The notes: generated by a model from the sequence alone, not told the origin. 64,000 nt of DNA from Megasphaera_A sueciensis (GCF_050219315.1 NZ_CP116939.1:558001-622000), one strand, 5' to 3'. Counted from the stretch's first letter, positions 43,845 to 53,744 are shown. Program-made: numbers and translations.

Positions 43845-46379
43845 GTGGAAAAGCAAAAAATAAAAATTATTGTTACAGGCGATATATGTGTCAACGTATT
43901 GCTCTGGAATATACTTCCGCAGGAAGAAAAAAAACTCAATTGGGAAAACAGCATTAATTTACATCAGTTATCCGTACCGGGTGCGGCATTTCTTTTAGCA
44001 AAAATGATTGCTTTGGCAACGGATCAAACTATTATTTCTCCAGTTATTCCTAAAGGGAATAGCTTCTATCATGATCATTTTTTGTATTCCTTTGTTGAAA
44101 TAAAGCCATATCCTCGTTCAACTAATCAAAAAGAATCTAAAGTTTATAGACTATATAGATTTATGGGGTTTTCAGGTGGAACAACAAACAGTAATTTAAA
44201 TGTATTACCCTTGGAAGAAGATGTAATTGATGCTCCCATTGTTGTTATTGATGATGAAAATAATGGATTTAATCAACATGCCGGGTATTGGCCGCTGGCT
44301 ATCAAAAGCACAGGGATAACACCTGTTGTTTTTTATAAAATGGATAATCCCATAGAAGGAAATCCTCTTTTGCAGCACTTATTCAGGTATCATAGGGATA
44401 AAACTATTATTATTATTAATGCTGATGATCTTCGCTCAAAAGGGGTCAATATCAGCAAAAGCATATCTTGGGAAAAAACGGCGCATGATTTTACTTGGCA
44501 GCTAAAAAACAATCCTAATTTATCATTTTTATTAAAATGTAAACATCTTATTGTTATTTTTGGATTGGAAGGTGTCATTTATTGTGAAAATGATGATACG
44601 CGCCAATCGTTTTTGTATTTTTTGCCGTATGAGTTTGAAGGAGATTTCAGGAATAACAATGATGGAGAAATGTATGGTCTTGTTTCTGCTTTTGTAGCTG
44701 GATTTTCAACTGCATTTTTAGAATATAAAGCAGAAGGTCTTCCCATTTTAATTTTTCAAGGAATTCGAGAAGGAATTAGTGCTGTAAGAAAGTATTTTTA
44801 TTATGGTTTTGGAGAACAGCCGGCCAGTTCTTCGTTTCCCAATCCTCTTATGTTTGAACAAAATTTAATTAAAGATACCGATCCTGAGTATGTACAAGAT
44901 GTAAAAATACCAAATGTTTTGAATAGGGAATATCAGGATAATTGGTGTATTCTACAAGAAAAAAGTTCTGCCAGCATTTCACAAATGGCATTTGATTTGG
45001 TCAAAAACGGGGAAGAAAATGTGCTAATGCATATCCCAACCGCTAAATTTGGAAAATTAAAAACAATAGATCGAATTGAAATTGAGAGTTATCGAACCAT
45101 ACATAACTTAATTTCGGAATATATTGTATCAAAAAACGCTAACAGACCCTTATCTATTGCAATATTTGGTACTCCGGGTTCCGGTAAATCTTATGGTCTC
45201 AATCAAATGGCTATCAGTAAATTTTCTGAAAGCATAACAAAAATGAGCTACAATATTTCTCAGTTTTCAACGGTACTCGAATTACAGAAGGCATTTCATC
45301 AAATAAGTGATTCCAATCTGCGAGGAAAAATACCCTTTGTTATTTTTGATGAATTTGACTCGTATTTTCATGAAAGCTGGGGGTGGTTAAAATATTTTCT
45401 GTCACCTATGCAGGATGGAATTTATAAAGATGAAGAAAGTTTTCACCCAATCGGCAAGGCTATATTTGTTTTTGTTGGAGGTACCAGTAGTTCTTTTGCT
45501 GAATTTTGTGGAGAAAAAATTAAAATTGAAAAAGAAAAACAATTATTTTTGAATAAGTTTAAAGAAAGTAAAGGCCCTGATTTTATTAGTCGGTTAAGAG
45601 GGTATATTAATATACTTGGCCCAAATCAAGTCAATGAATTCGATCAATTCTTTATGATTAGACGAGCGATGTTGATTCGATCGCTTCTTGAACAAAAATT
45701 CCCTCATTTAATCAACGAAAAAGGTACCGCACAAATTGATAATGGTGTTCTCAGAGCCATGTTGAAAATACCTAAATATAAGCATGAATCGAGGTCCGTA
45801 GAAGCGATTATGGATATGAGCATGTTAACGCAGGCTAAAAAATGGGAACAGTCTTTCCTGCCGCCCAAAGAACAGTTAAAGCTTCATCTTGATGAAAATT
45901 TATTCTTACGATATATGATGCATGACGCTATTTTCAGCGAAAAAATTGATGCAATCGCTGAACTATTACGAAATAAATTTAATGCATTAGATGATGCTAT
46001 GGTAGTTACAGGTGATGACGTTTCTTTAAAGTGGGAAGAATTAGGAGAAAGTCCAAAAAGTTTTTATAGAGATCATGTTAAGAATATTCCGGAAGCGATT
46101 TTGTTGATACAATATGATGTAGTATATATTGATAGTAAAGCTGATAATAGAATTTTTTCAGAGCAAGAGTTAAATGTACTGATTCAGTTTGAATATAAAC
46201 GCCGTAAAATTTATGATAAGATGAAGAACATAAATTTTGTCTCTTCAGCTGAATCTTCAAATGATAAGATTAAATTGCAAATTTTTCAAATGGTTACGCT
46301 TTGGATCAATTGTCTTTCTGAATCAAATTTCAAATTAGAAAAACTCAATATTATCAACCAACATGATATATCCGTATGA
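43845..46379 (+). CDS. PfkB-like / AAA+ ATPase / RyR-like multidomain protein
   Basis: The 844-residue soluble protein starts at GTG (43845), 8 bases after GGGGAGG. Residues 1-310 resemble a PfkB sugar or nucleoside kinase: IIVTGDICVN at the start, a PGAAFLLAKMIALA helix, and GEMYGLVSAFVAGF where active kinases have GAGDAF, so the catalytic Asp seems altered. A AAA+ ATPase follows, with Walker A GTPGSGKS near 442 and Walker B FVIFDEFD near 497. The C-terminus (about 725-800; SFYRDHVKNIPEAILLIQYDVVY, then a Glu-rich FEYKRRK helix) resembles the RyR repeat. RyR domains in bacteria occur in nucleotide-signalling or conflict proteins. Domain calls are by eye. Confidence 0.55.
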   Translation: MEKQKIKIIVTGDICVNVLLWNILPQEEKKLNWENSINLHQLSVPGAAFLLAKMIALATDQTIISPVIPKGNSFYHDHFLYSFVEIKPYPRSTNQKESKVYRLYRFMGFSGGTTNSNLNVLPLEEDVIDAPIVVIDDENNGFNQHAGYWPLAIKSTGITPVVFYKMDNPIEGNPLLQHLFRYHRDKTIIIINADDLRSKGVNISKSISWEKTAHDFTWQLKNNPNLSFLLKCKHLIVIFGLEGVIYCENDDTRQSFLYFLPYEFEGDFRNNNDGEMYGLVSAFVAGFSTAFLEYKAEGLPILIFQGIREGISAVRKYFYYGFGEQPASSSFPNPLMFEQNLIKDTDPEYVQDVKIPNVLNREYQDNWCILQEKSSASISQMAFDLVKNGEENVLMHIPTAKFGKLKTIDRIEIESYRTIHNLISEYIVSKNANRPLSIAIFGTPGSGKSYGLNQMAISKFSESITKMSYNISQFSTVLELQKAFHQISDSNLRGKIPFVIFDEFDSYFHESWGWLKYFLSPMQDGIYKDEESFHPIGKAIFVFVGGTSSSFAEFCGEKIKIEKEKQLFLNKFKESKGPDFISRLRGYINILGPNQVNEFDQFFMIRRAMLIRSLLEQKFPHLINEKGTAQIDNGVLRAMLKIPKYKHESRSVEAIMDMSMLTQAKKWEQSFLPPKEQLKLHLDENLFLRYMMHDAIFSEKIDAIAELLRNKFNALDDAMVVTGDDVSLKWEELGESPKSFYRDHVKNIPEAILLIQYDVVYIDSKADNRIFSEQELNVLIQFEYKRRKIYDKMKNINFVSSAESSNDKIKLQIFQMVTLWINCLSESNFKLEKLNIINQHDISV

Positions 46380-46763
46380 GTTTTAATTACTTGATCATAA
46401 GAAAAATACATGTTAGATGATATTCTCTATCTGGACAGTACACCAAGGAGATGCTCATTGTAGATGCTTACTGTATTTTGGCACAAATTAAATTTGCATT
46501 TTTTTTGAAATAATAGAATTTCACTTGTATAATTCATGATATTTATAAAAAAATATTGCATTTATCTTTACGTTCAGTGTATAATTTACATGCCAGGGTG
46601 GCTTACATAGATGGAAACAGGTCAAGCTTGGTATATGTACGACAAGAGAATATATGGGTTTATTCGGCCATAATAGAAATTCATAGTATTCTTTTAGTAC
46701 CGGTAAGGAACTGAACATGTTGTTTAGCTAACTTATCTGTGCTGTTTTTACAACTATATATAG
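46380..46763. other. Intergenic region with riboswitch transcript promoter
   Basis: This is AT-rich spacer. TTGCAT (46556-46561) and TATAAT (46580-46585), 18 bases apart, form a plausible promoter for the cobalamin operon, with a long leader before the aptamer. I found no coding frame with a ribosome site worth reporting. Confidence 0.5.
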
Positions 46764-46960
46764 TAGATCAGGTGCCCCTATGGGCTTAATAGATAAGCCG
46801 GTTGAAATCCGGCACGGTCCCGCCGCTGTAAAAGTGAGCCGCGTTGCACAATGTCACTGGAGTATTCCGGGAAGGCGCAGCAAAGCAATGAACTTAAGTC
46901 AGAAGAACTGCCTGATTCATAATCACCGATTGACCTGCGAGCGATGGGAATGGAGATTGT
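46764..46960 (+). promoter_or_regulatory. Cobalamin riboswitch
   Basis: Conserved parts appear in order: AGGTGCCCC, GGCTTAATAG with AAGCCGGTTGAAATCCGGC, the GGTCCCGCCGCTGTAA core, GTCACTGG, GGGAAGGCGCAGCAAAGCAATGA, and the B12 box AGTCAGAAGAACTGCCTGA (about 46897-46915). A distal ACCTGC can close the first helix with AGGT. A terminator follows, so adenosylcobalamin should repress the uptake operon. Confidence 0.95.
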
Positions 46961-46976
46961 CTGGACTTTTTTAGAT

Positions 46977-47010
46977 AAGCTGCCGTAAGGTTTTTCCTTG
47001 CGGCTTTTTT
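46977..47010 (+). terminator. Riboswitch terminator before btuF
   Basis: A stem of about 12 bp with one mismatch (46977-46990 with 46996-47006) is followed by a T run. It lies 20 bases before the first structural gene and is the likely expression platform of the cobalamin riboswitch. Confidence 0.85.
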
Positions 47011-47029
47011 GTGTTGGAGGAATTGTTTT

Positions 47030-48025
47030 TTGAAGCGTATATATGGAGCTCTTTGTATTCTTTTGTTATCCATGCTGCTTATTTTATCAGGCTGCCATGC
47101 TCCTGCAGCAACAACGGCTTCTCCTGTATCCGCGGGTGGGTATGATGTGACGGACGTGCAGGGGACGGTTGTTCATTTTCACAGTAAGCCGCAGCGGATT
47201 TTGACGCTTTCTATGGAAACGGATGAGATAATGCTGGGCTTAGTATCCCCCCATAACATGGTGGCTGTCAATGCACTGCTCGACGATCCGTTAAACTCTA
47301 CGGTGGTGCCGCAGGCACAACAGATTCCGGTAAAAATCACCGATCCTTCGGTAGAAGCCATCGCGGCTATGAAACCGGATGTCGTTATTATTCCGGATTG
47401 GGGAAGTTTGGATAAGGTGGGTCCGCTGCGTGATTTGGGAATCTCTGTCGTAGTATGTAAAGGTGCGGTGACTGTTGCAGAGGTTACGGATACCGTACGG
47501 CTGCTTTCCCGGGTCATAGGAGAAGAAGAACGCGGCAGCGAGATAATCCGGCAGATGGATGTGCAGCTTGCGGATATTAAACGGCAGGTGGATGCGATTC
47601 CGCAGGAAAAGCGAAAATCCGTTGTCCTTATTTCTCTTATGAACACCTATGGCGGCATAGGCTGCCTGTTTGATGATGCCTGCCGGTATGCCGGTGTAAC
47701 TAACGGAATGGCCTCGGCAGGTATCCGCAATGGACAGGCAATGAGCAAAGAAATGCTGGTTAAAATAAATCCGGATTACCTGTTTCTGCCTTCCTATACC
47801 GACCACGGCAGCTATGATTCCGAACGATTTATCCGTCAATATCTGGATGACCCGGCGCTGCAAACCTTGACGGCAGTGAAGGAAAATCACTTGGTAAAAC
47901 CACGTGAGAGCTATTTGTACAATGGATCTCAAGATGTTGTCTTCGGTATTCGCGAAATTGCATTTTCTGTGTATGGACAGGCGTTTGCACAACCTGCCGG
48001 GAAACATATTTCGGCTGTTCCATAA
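47030..48025 (+). CDS. btuF: Corrinoid ABC transporter substrate-binding lipoprotein
   Basis: The 331-residue lipoprotein has lipobox LILSGC (Cys near residue 22). A periplasmic binding domain of the BtuF/FecB class follows, with the helical backbone linking two lobes (DVTDVQGT...PQRILTLS and IAAMKPDVVIIP). Sequence alone does not separate corrinoid from ferric-siderophore binding, but the riboswitch argues for corrinoid. The start is TTG at 47030, 9 bases after GGAGG; another TTG at 47009 lies in the terminator. It is the first gene of the operon. Confidence 0.82.
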   Translation: MKRIYGALCILLLSMLLILSGCHAPAATTASPVSAGGYDVTDVQGTVVHFHSKPQRILTLSMETDEIMLGLVSPHNMVAVNALLDDPLNSTVVPQAQQIPVKITDPSVEAIAAMKPDVVIIPDWGSLDKVGPLRDLGISVVVCKGAVTVAEVTDTVRLLSRVIGEEERGSEIIRQMDVQLADIKRQVDAIPQEKRKSVVLISLMNTYGGIGCLFDDACRYAGVTNGMASAGIRNGQAMSKEMLVKINPDYLFLPSYTDHGSYDSERFIRQYLDDPALQTLTAVKENHLVKPRESYLYNGSQDVVFGIREIAFSVYGQAFAQPAGKHISAVP

Positions 48026-48036
48026 GAGGGTTTGTT

Positions 48037-48894
48037 ATGACTGAATCTACTCATATAGTTTTATATATACATGCGCTGTCTGCCGGTTATGGTACGCGGA
48101 CAGTCCTGCGAAACATTGATTTGACGGTACGCCGCGGTGATATGATCGGTATTATTGGTCCTAACGGTGCGGGGAAGAGCACGCTGCTTAAAACCATACG
48201 GGGCTTTTTGCCTATCCGACGGGGCATCGTAGAACTATGCGGTACTCCCATCGGAAAATTAAGTACCGGAACGTTTGCACAACAGGCGGCGTATTTGAAG
48301 CAGCACGAGAGCTGGCTGCCGGGGTATACTGCACGGGATGTGGTCACGACGGGGCGGTATCCGCATCTGCATTGGTGGCAGCAGGAAAGCGGCAGGGATC
48401 GTCGTATCGTCGATGCCTGTATGCAATACACCGGGGTACTGCAGGATGCCGACCGGGATATGCTCACGCTTTCCGGAGGCCAGCAGCAGCGGGTGTTGCT
48501 GGCGAAGATCCTGGCACAGCAAACACCGCTGCTGCTCTTGGATGAACCGACAGCAGGATTAGATGCTTTCTATCAGGAGGAAATACTGCGTCTTTGTCGT
48601 GTTCTCTGTGCCCGCGGCAGGACCGTCATCCTGGTGGCTCATGAATTGGCACTGGCAGCCCGGTTTTGTACAAAGCTGATATTGCTGGGAGCCGGAATGG
48701 CGGCAGCCATAGGAAAGCCGGCCGAGGTATTGACCGAAGAAAATCTTAGTGCCGTCTATGGGATGCCCATTGCCGTGCGGCAAAATAATACGACGGGACA
48801 TCTTGATATCTACAGTGCTCCGTCAGCTGCTTCCGGACGCGATGCGTTGTTGGATGTGATCATCGGCAAGACAGGAGGCTATGATCGTGCGTGA
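48037..48894 (+). CDS. btuD: Corrinoid ABC transporter ATP-binding protein
   Basis: The 285-residue ATPase is of the FecE/BtuD group: Walker A GPNGAGKST, signature LSGGQQQRV and Walker B LLLDEPTAGLD. A C-terminal tail of about 40 residues exceeds the usual length. It follows btuF by 11 bases and overlaps the permease gene by 14 bases. Confidence 0.85.
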   Translation: MTESTHIVLYIHALSAGYGTRTVLRNIDLTVRRGDMIGIIGPNGAGKSTLLKTIRGFLPIRRGIVELCGTPIGKLSTGTFAQQAAYLKQHESWLPGYTARDVVTTGRYPHLHWWQQESGRDRRIVDACMQYTGVLQDADRDMLTLSGGQQQRVLLAKILAQQTPLLLLDEPTAGLDAFYQEEILRLCRVLCARGRTVILVAHELALAARFCTKLILLGAGMAAAIGKPAEVLTEENLSAVYGMPIAVRQNNTTGHLDIYSAPSAASGRDALLDVIIGKTGGYDRA

Positions 48895-49897
48895 TACAAA
48901 AAAGCCCGGTTTACTGATTGGGATCGGCATGGGAATCGTCTGCCTGCTTGTCCTGCTGTTGTCTTTATCGTTAGGTCAATTCCCTATTTCTGTTTCGCAT
49001 GTTTTACAAGGTATATTTCTGCAGGATGGCGGTACTGCCGCAATAGAGGAGCAGGCAGTGCTCTGGAACATCCGCATGCCGCGCACTGTCGTAGGGTTTT
49101 TGGTGGGCGGGGGATTGGCTGTTTCAGGAACCATCATGCAGGCCGTTTTTATGAATCCCTTGGCCGATCCCGCTATCTTAGGGGTTTCCAGCGGGGCTTC
49201 CTTCGGTGCTGTCCTTGCCATTTTTTCGGGAAGCGTTGTTCTGGGAACTGTATATATGCCGCTTTTTGCTATCGTGGGAGCTATGCTGGCCGTCAGCTTG
49301 ACGGTACTGTTGTCTATACGGCATGGACGCATTAATGTTATGCCCCTGCTGTTAGCCGGCATTGTGGTCGGTATGATATGCAACGCACTTACATCCGGGC
49401 TGCTCACCCTGGGAACGAATCAACAGCTTCACCAATATTTGTTTTGGACCATAGGCGGATTGGACTATCGCAGTTGGGCGCATGTATATATTGCAGCAGG
49501 ACCGATTATTGGGTGTATCTGCATAACCGGTATGCTGTCACGGCATCTTAACATCCTCGTGCTGGGAGATGTGGAAGCACAAGCATTGGGAATGCGTGTG
49601 CTCCCTTTCCGGCTAGGTGTATTGACCTTAGCCTCCCTATTGACGGCTATCAGCGTCTGCGTCAGTGGAAATATCGGTTTTGTAGGTCTTGTCATGCCGC
49701 ATATGATGCGATTTATCGTAGGCTCTGATCATCGGCGGCTTATTCCGGCAGCAGCTCTTGCCGGAGGAGTTTTTCTTGTTTTTTGCGATACGCTGGGGCG
49801 TATTATTATCCCGCAAACAGAAATCCGGGCAGGTATTATGACGGCCTTATTGGGAACTCCTTATTTTTTATACATATTGCATACACGGCTCAGGTAA
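48881..49897 (+). CDS. btuC: Corrinoid ABC transporter permease (FecCD family)
   Basis: The 338-residue inner-membrane protein has about ten helices and the family marks RMPRTVVGFLVGGGLAVSG, NPLADPAILGVSSGA and GNIGFVGLVMPHMMR. BtuC/FecCD permeases work as homodimers with BtuD and BtuF. The start overlaps btuD, so expression is coupled. Corrinoid specificity is inferred from the riboswitch. Confidence 0.87.
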   Translation: MIVRDTKKPGLLIGIGMGIVCLLVLLLSLSLGQFPISVSHVLQGIFLQDGGTAAIEEQAVLWNIRMPRTVVGFLVGGGLAVSGTIMQAVFMNPLADPAILGVSSGASFGAVLAIFSGSVVLGTVYMPLFAIVGAMLAVSLTVLLSIRHGRINVMPLLLAGIVVGMICNALTSGLLTLGTNQQLHQYLFWTIGGLDYRSWAHVYIAAGPIIGCICITGMLSRHLNILVLGDVEAQALGMRVLPFRLGVLTLASLLTAISVCVSGNIGFVGLVMPHMMRFIVGSDHRRLIPAAALAGGVFLVFCDTLGRIIIPQTEIRAGIMTALLGTPYFLYILHTRLR

Positions 49898-49964
49898 ACA
49901 AGAGTAAAATGTACGGGACCGATCTGGCGCATTTTTAGGCCGGTACAGGAAAACGGAGGAAGTT

Positions 49965-50582
49965 ATGGATTGGATATGGCAGGGGTTTCAACTATTTCAT
50001 AAGGGCGGGTTTGTCATGTACTTGCTCCTTGCGTGTTCTTTGTTTGTTGTGTATATCGGGGCAGAACGATGGCTGTATTATAAAGAGGCCGACTCTGGCC
50101 GTTCTTTTGCTGCCCGATTTTATACATTGATGAAAACCAAGCAATATGAAAAAGCTAAAGAGTTTTCACGACATAGCAAGGGCGGATTGGCACAGATTCT
50201 CGAGGAAGCCATGAACCAGAAGGAAACCGTGCAAATTAACGGGTTTGTGGAAGTTCAATCAGGTATTCTGCTGGCTAAATTGCGCAGCCGGCTGTATTAT
50301 TTGAATAGTATCGTTACCATGGCTCCGTTGCTGGGATTATTAGGCACCATCAGCGGCATGATCACGTCTTTCAGTATTTTTAATATGGAATCGGGACAGG
50401 CGGCAGCGATTACCGGAGGAGTGGGAGAAGCACTCATAGCTACGGCATTTGGACTTTGTGTAGCCATCTTGTCATTAGTGATCCATGCTTATTTTATACA
50501 GCGGCTGGATCATATCATTACCGATATGGAAATGTGTTTTTCGGCACTGGAACTGCATAGTGCGGATATACAAGGAAGGTGA
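49965..50582 (+). CDS. exbB: ExbB/TolQ-type proton channel protein
   Basis: The 205-residue protein has three membrane segments. The MotA/TolQ/ExbB domain shows MAPLLGLLGTISGMITSF and GGVGEALIATAFGL, the helices lining the proton channel. With ExbD and TonB it uses the proton gradient to energise outer-membrane receptors. It lies 67 bases after btuC and overlaps exbD by four bases. Confidence 0.92.
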   Translation: MDWIWQGFQLFHKGGFVMYLLLACSLFVVYIGAERWLYYKEADSGRSFAARFYTLMKTKQYEKAKEFSRHSKGGLAQILEEAMNQKETVQINGFVEVQSGILLAKLRSRLYYLNSIVTMAPLLGLLGTISGMITSFSIFNMESGQAAAITGGVGEALIATAFGLCVAILSLVIHAYFIQRLDHIITDMEMCFSALELHSADIQGR

Positions 50583-51001
50583 AATGTATGCGGCTGCGGG
50601 ATAGACGATCGTTTACTAAGCCGGAAGTCATGATTATTCCTATGATTGATGTCATGTTTTTTTTATTGGTGTTTTTTATGATCAGCACGTTATACATGGT
50701 AGATGTCAAGACGATTGCCGTTCATTTGCCGCAAGCTGTTCATGCGGATACACAAGCTAAGGTGAATTATTTGGTAACGTTGAAAAAAGATGGCACACTT
50801 TGGCTGGATGACCGTCAGATAAATAAATTCGATCTATTGAAGGAGGCGGCGGCAGCATGCAGAATAAATCCTCAGTTTGTTGTTGTTATACGAGCTGATC
50901 AAGGACTGGATTACGGGCAGGTAGTTGCGCTGCTCGATGAACTGAAAGGTGCCGGCATTACGCACTTTGGCTTGGCGGCTGAAGGCAGCAATGAACAATG
51001 A
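50579..51001 (+). CDS. exbD: ExbD/TolR-type energy transducer
   Basis: The 140-residue protein has one N-terminal membrane helix with the essential Asp in MIDVMFFLLVFFMIS, followed by a periplasmic domain. This is the typical ExbD layout. It overlaps exbB and tonB by four bases each, so the three products are made in step. Confidence 0.92.
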   Translation: MKCMRLRDRRSFTKPEVMIIPMIDVMFFLLVFFMISTLYMVDVKTIAVHLPQAVHADTQAKVNYLVTLKKDGTLWLDDRQINKFDLLKEAAAACRINPQFVVVIRADQGLDYGQVVALLDELKGAGITHFGLAAEGSNEQ

Positions 51002-51831
51002 ATAACCATAAACGGATAGCGGTTCTGTTTTCCGCTGCAGTACATATGCTGATTTTTATCGTTTTATCGGCTGCCGGATTTTTTGCTTTTTTGCAGCATC
51101 ATGAGACGGTTCCCATAGATGTGACGCTCTATCATGAAGATTCCCGGCAGCCGAGGACAATCAGCGGCCAAGGATCACCGGGGGCATCTCAGGACGGCCA
51201 TCGTGACGCGGATGCCATAGGTATAGTGACGCAAACAGGACTGCCGGCCGTTCATCAACAGGACATACCGGCCGCGGCAGGGGAACAGGAAATAAAAAAA
51301 GTGATGAGCCCGCAGTACGTAAATGCGGAAACGGCCACACCGCTCGTGGCACAAAACCCTGCGAGCGGTGTGGATGCTGCATCTGCCGACAGTCGCAGTG
51401 CTAGCGGTCCCACAGGTGGAATTACCGGTGAAGGGATGGAGCATCCCGGCAATGGTACGGGTGGTTCGGGAGAAGGAATAGCCGGTACTGGCGGTGGTAC
51501 CGACAGCGACGGCACGGCAGAAGGAAACGGGTCAGGAGAGGGAGCCCGGCCGGCACATAATGCCGTTTTGATTTCAAAACCAAGTACGGGTACCTATTAT
51601 CCGCAGGAGTTGCGCCAAAAAGGAATCAGTGGAATGGTAACGTTGTCCATTACCATCGCTTCTGACGGAACCGTTGCCAATGTGGAGGTCGTGAGTTCCT
51701 CCGGGTATGTTGCGATGGATGCGGCTGCGGTTCAAATCGCATATTTATGTCAATATAAACCGGCGGTAAATACGTACGGACAGAATGTTAGTAGTATCAA
51801 ACAATTACATATACCTTTTAATTTACAGTAA
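50998..51831 (+). CDS. tonB: TonB energy transducer with Gly-rich linker
   Basis: The 277-residue protein has an N-terminal membrane helix (about 8-32), a long linker and a C-terminal TonB domain (about 195-277, YYPQELRQKGISGMV then the MDAAAVQ helix and a YKPA segment). Classical TonB spans the periplasm with Pro-Glu/Pro-Lys repeats. Here the linker is Gly, Ser, Asp and Ala-rich without such repeats, though it should still be extended. It delivers force to the receptor encoded next. Confidence 0.88.
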   Translation: MNNHKRIAVLFSAAVHMLIFIVLSAAGFFAFLQHHETVPIDVTLYHEDSRQPRTISGQGSPGASQDGHRDADAIGIVTQTGLPAVHQQDIPAAAGEQEIKKVMSPQYVNAETATPLVAQNPASGVDAASADSRSASGPTGGITGEGMEHPGNGTGGSGEGIAGTGGGTDSDGTAEGNGSGEGARPAHNAVLISKPSTGTYYPQELRQKGISGMVTLSITIASDGTVANVEVVSSSGYVAMDAAAVQIAYLCQYKPAVNTYGQNVSSIKQLHIPFNLQ

Positions 51832-51866
51832 TGAGATAGAAAAAGAGTGTGTGAGGAGGTTTTTTT

Positions 51867-53741
51867 ATGATCCATAGAAAAATGTTGGCATCGTTTATTT
51901 GTTTGTCTGTTATGGGAGGTATGTCCGGTAATGCGGTGACGGCAAGTTCTCTTGATACGGAAGAGGCAGATACCGTGGTGGTTACGGCAGACCGCATTCC
52001 TACGAAAAAATCGGAAACGCCGGCAAATATAACCGTTATTACCAGTCAGCAGATCAAAAACAATCGATTTGATAGTGTATCCGAAGCAATCAGGCATGTA
52101 AATGGAGTGACTGTGACGGACATGGTACCGGGAGGATCCATGTCCGTTGTGCGCCTGAATGGGGATGAACGGGTTGCGGTGTTAGTAGATGGCCATCCGG
52201 TCGATAACGTGCAAGGAATGGTGAGTGGTCACGGCACATTGGATTTGAATACGTTGCCCGGAGTACAGAATATAGAAAAAATAGAAGTAGTAAAAGGAAA
52301 TGGATCGGCATTATACGGTAGCAATGCTGTGGGCGGTGTGATTAACATTATCACCAAAAAAGGTACAAAAAATCAAAGTACCCTTGATTTGAACACGGGT
52401 TCTTGGGGTACCCATACATATACGATGACCAATGAGGGAAGTTATGGCAAGACAAGTTGGTTTGTCACCGGTGAATTAGGGCGGCAGGGGTATTATGATT
52501 ATCGTCACGGAAATGACACGATAAAGCTGGATGGGTCTGGTAAAGACAGTAATTATACGGATAATTCCTTTACTGCCCGCATGGATCAAAAAATAAATGA
52601 AAGTAGTTCGTGGCGTTTTTATGTATCGCATAAGAGTTATGATGGAAATAATCCGTATTTCACCAATCTTTTACCCTCAGGGACGACCGCAATGGAGCGG
52701 ATAACTAACAATATTGCGGCAACCTATAATTTTAAGGAAAATACATCGACGCCTGGTTATATTCATATTTTCAAAAATTATACATCGACTGATTTTTCCG
52801 GCGCATATGATGTGGCAACGGAAGGGATTCAAGCACAAGATGGCTGGCTGGTGGGACGTCATCGCCTTACGTCCGGATTCGAGTGGCAAAAAGATACAGC
52901 TTCTAGTGAAACCGGCGGATATACTGATAAAAAACGTACGAATCGGGCTTTTTACGCACAGGATATTATTGACGTAGGTAAATTATCTGTGACGCCGGGT
53001 ATTCGTTTTGATGATAACAGTACCTTCGGATTTCATAAAACGCCTAAAATCGCATTAAACTATAAAGCCAATGATAAATTTAATGCCTATGCTTCCTGGG
53101 GACGTGTCTTTTCAGCACCTACCATGGATGATCTGTACTATAATGTGGATTACGGCATATGGGGAAAATATGTTGGAAATACTGACTTAAAACCGGAAAC
53201 AGGGTATTCTGAAACAATAGGATTTAATTATCAATTGGATCCCAAAACCAATTTTAATGTCAATTGGTTCCAAAGCAAGATCGATAATGCTATTAATTGG
53301 ACCTATCTCGGATCCGATTCGTATAAGGCCAATAATCAAAACGAAAAGAAACACGGCATTGAACTTTCCATGCAGAAAACAATCAATGATGCTTGGAATT
53401 ATGAATTAGGGTATTCATATATTTATGCACAGACAGATAGTGGCTCCGGTTATAGCTATGATACAGGAAACAGCCAGCCCAATGGATATCGTGCGGGACT
53501 TTATTATGCTAAAAATGCTTGGAAAGCTAATATCTTGATGACGGCAGGAACCGGACGAAATACCACGGTGTATACACATAATTCTTACGTTATCTTAGAT
53601 GCCAGCGCCAGTTATGATGTAGCCAAAAATACTACTATATATGCTAAAATGAATAATATTACCAACAAAGAGTACGAAATGTATAAAGGGTATCCGATGC
53701 CGGGACGGTACTTTCAGCTTGGTGTGAAGTATACGTTTTAA
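51867..53741 (+). CDS. btuB: TonB-dependent corrinoid receptor (BtuB-like)
   Basis: The 624-residue outer-membrane protein has a signal peptide (about 1-25), a TonB box ADTVVVTA close to that of BtuB, a plug domain (about 50-160, with VLVDGHPVDNV and GSNAVGGVINIITK) and a 22-strand barrel ending in Phe (YFQLGVKYTF). The length is that of BtuB, shorter than most siderophore receptors. Together with the riboswitch this supports cobalamin or cobinamide uptake. GAGGAGG precedes the ATG. Confidence 0.88.
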   Translation: MIHRKMLASFICLSVMGGMSGNAVTASSLDTEEADTVVVTADRIPTKKSETPANITVITSQQIKNNRFDSVSEAIRHVNGVTVTDMVPGGSMSVVRLNGDERVAVLVDGHPVDNVQGMVSGHGTLDLNTLPGVQNIEKIEVVKGNGSALYGSNAVGGVINIITKKGTKNQSTLDLNTGSWGTHTYTMTNEGSYGKTSWFVTGELGRQGYYDYRHGNDTIKLDGSGKDSNYTDNSFTARMDQKINESSSWRFYVSHKSYDGNNPYFTNLLPSGTTAMERITNNIAATYNFKENTSTPGYIHIFKNYTSTDFSGAYDVATEGIQAQDGWLVGRHRLTSGFEWQKDTASSETGGYTDKKRTNRAFYAQDIIDVGKLSVTPGIRFDDNSTFGFHKTPKIALNYKANDKFNAYASWGRVFSAPTMDDLYYNVDYGIWGKYVGNTDLKPETGYSETIGFNYQLDPKTNFNVNWFQSKIDNAINWTYLGSDSYKANNQNEKKHGIELSMQKTINDAWNYELGYSYIYAQTDSGSGYSYDTGNSQPNGYRAGLYYAKNAWKANILMTAGTGRNTTVYTHNSYVILDASASYDVAKNTTIYAKMNNITNKEYEMYKGYPMPGRYFQLGVKYTF

Positions 53742-53744
53742 GCC

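Noticed and set aside
46441..46512. 20-codon frame after AAGGAG downstream of the AAA+/RyR gene
   Set aside because: The start codon abuts the purine run with no spacing, and the peptide has no recognisable character.
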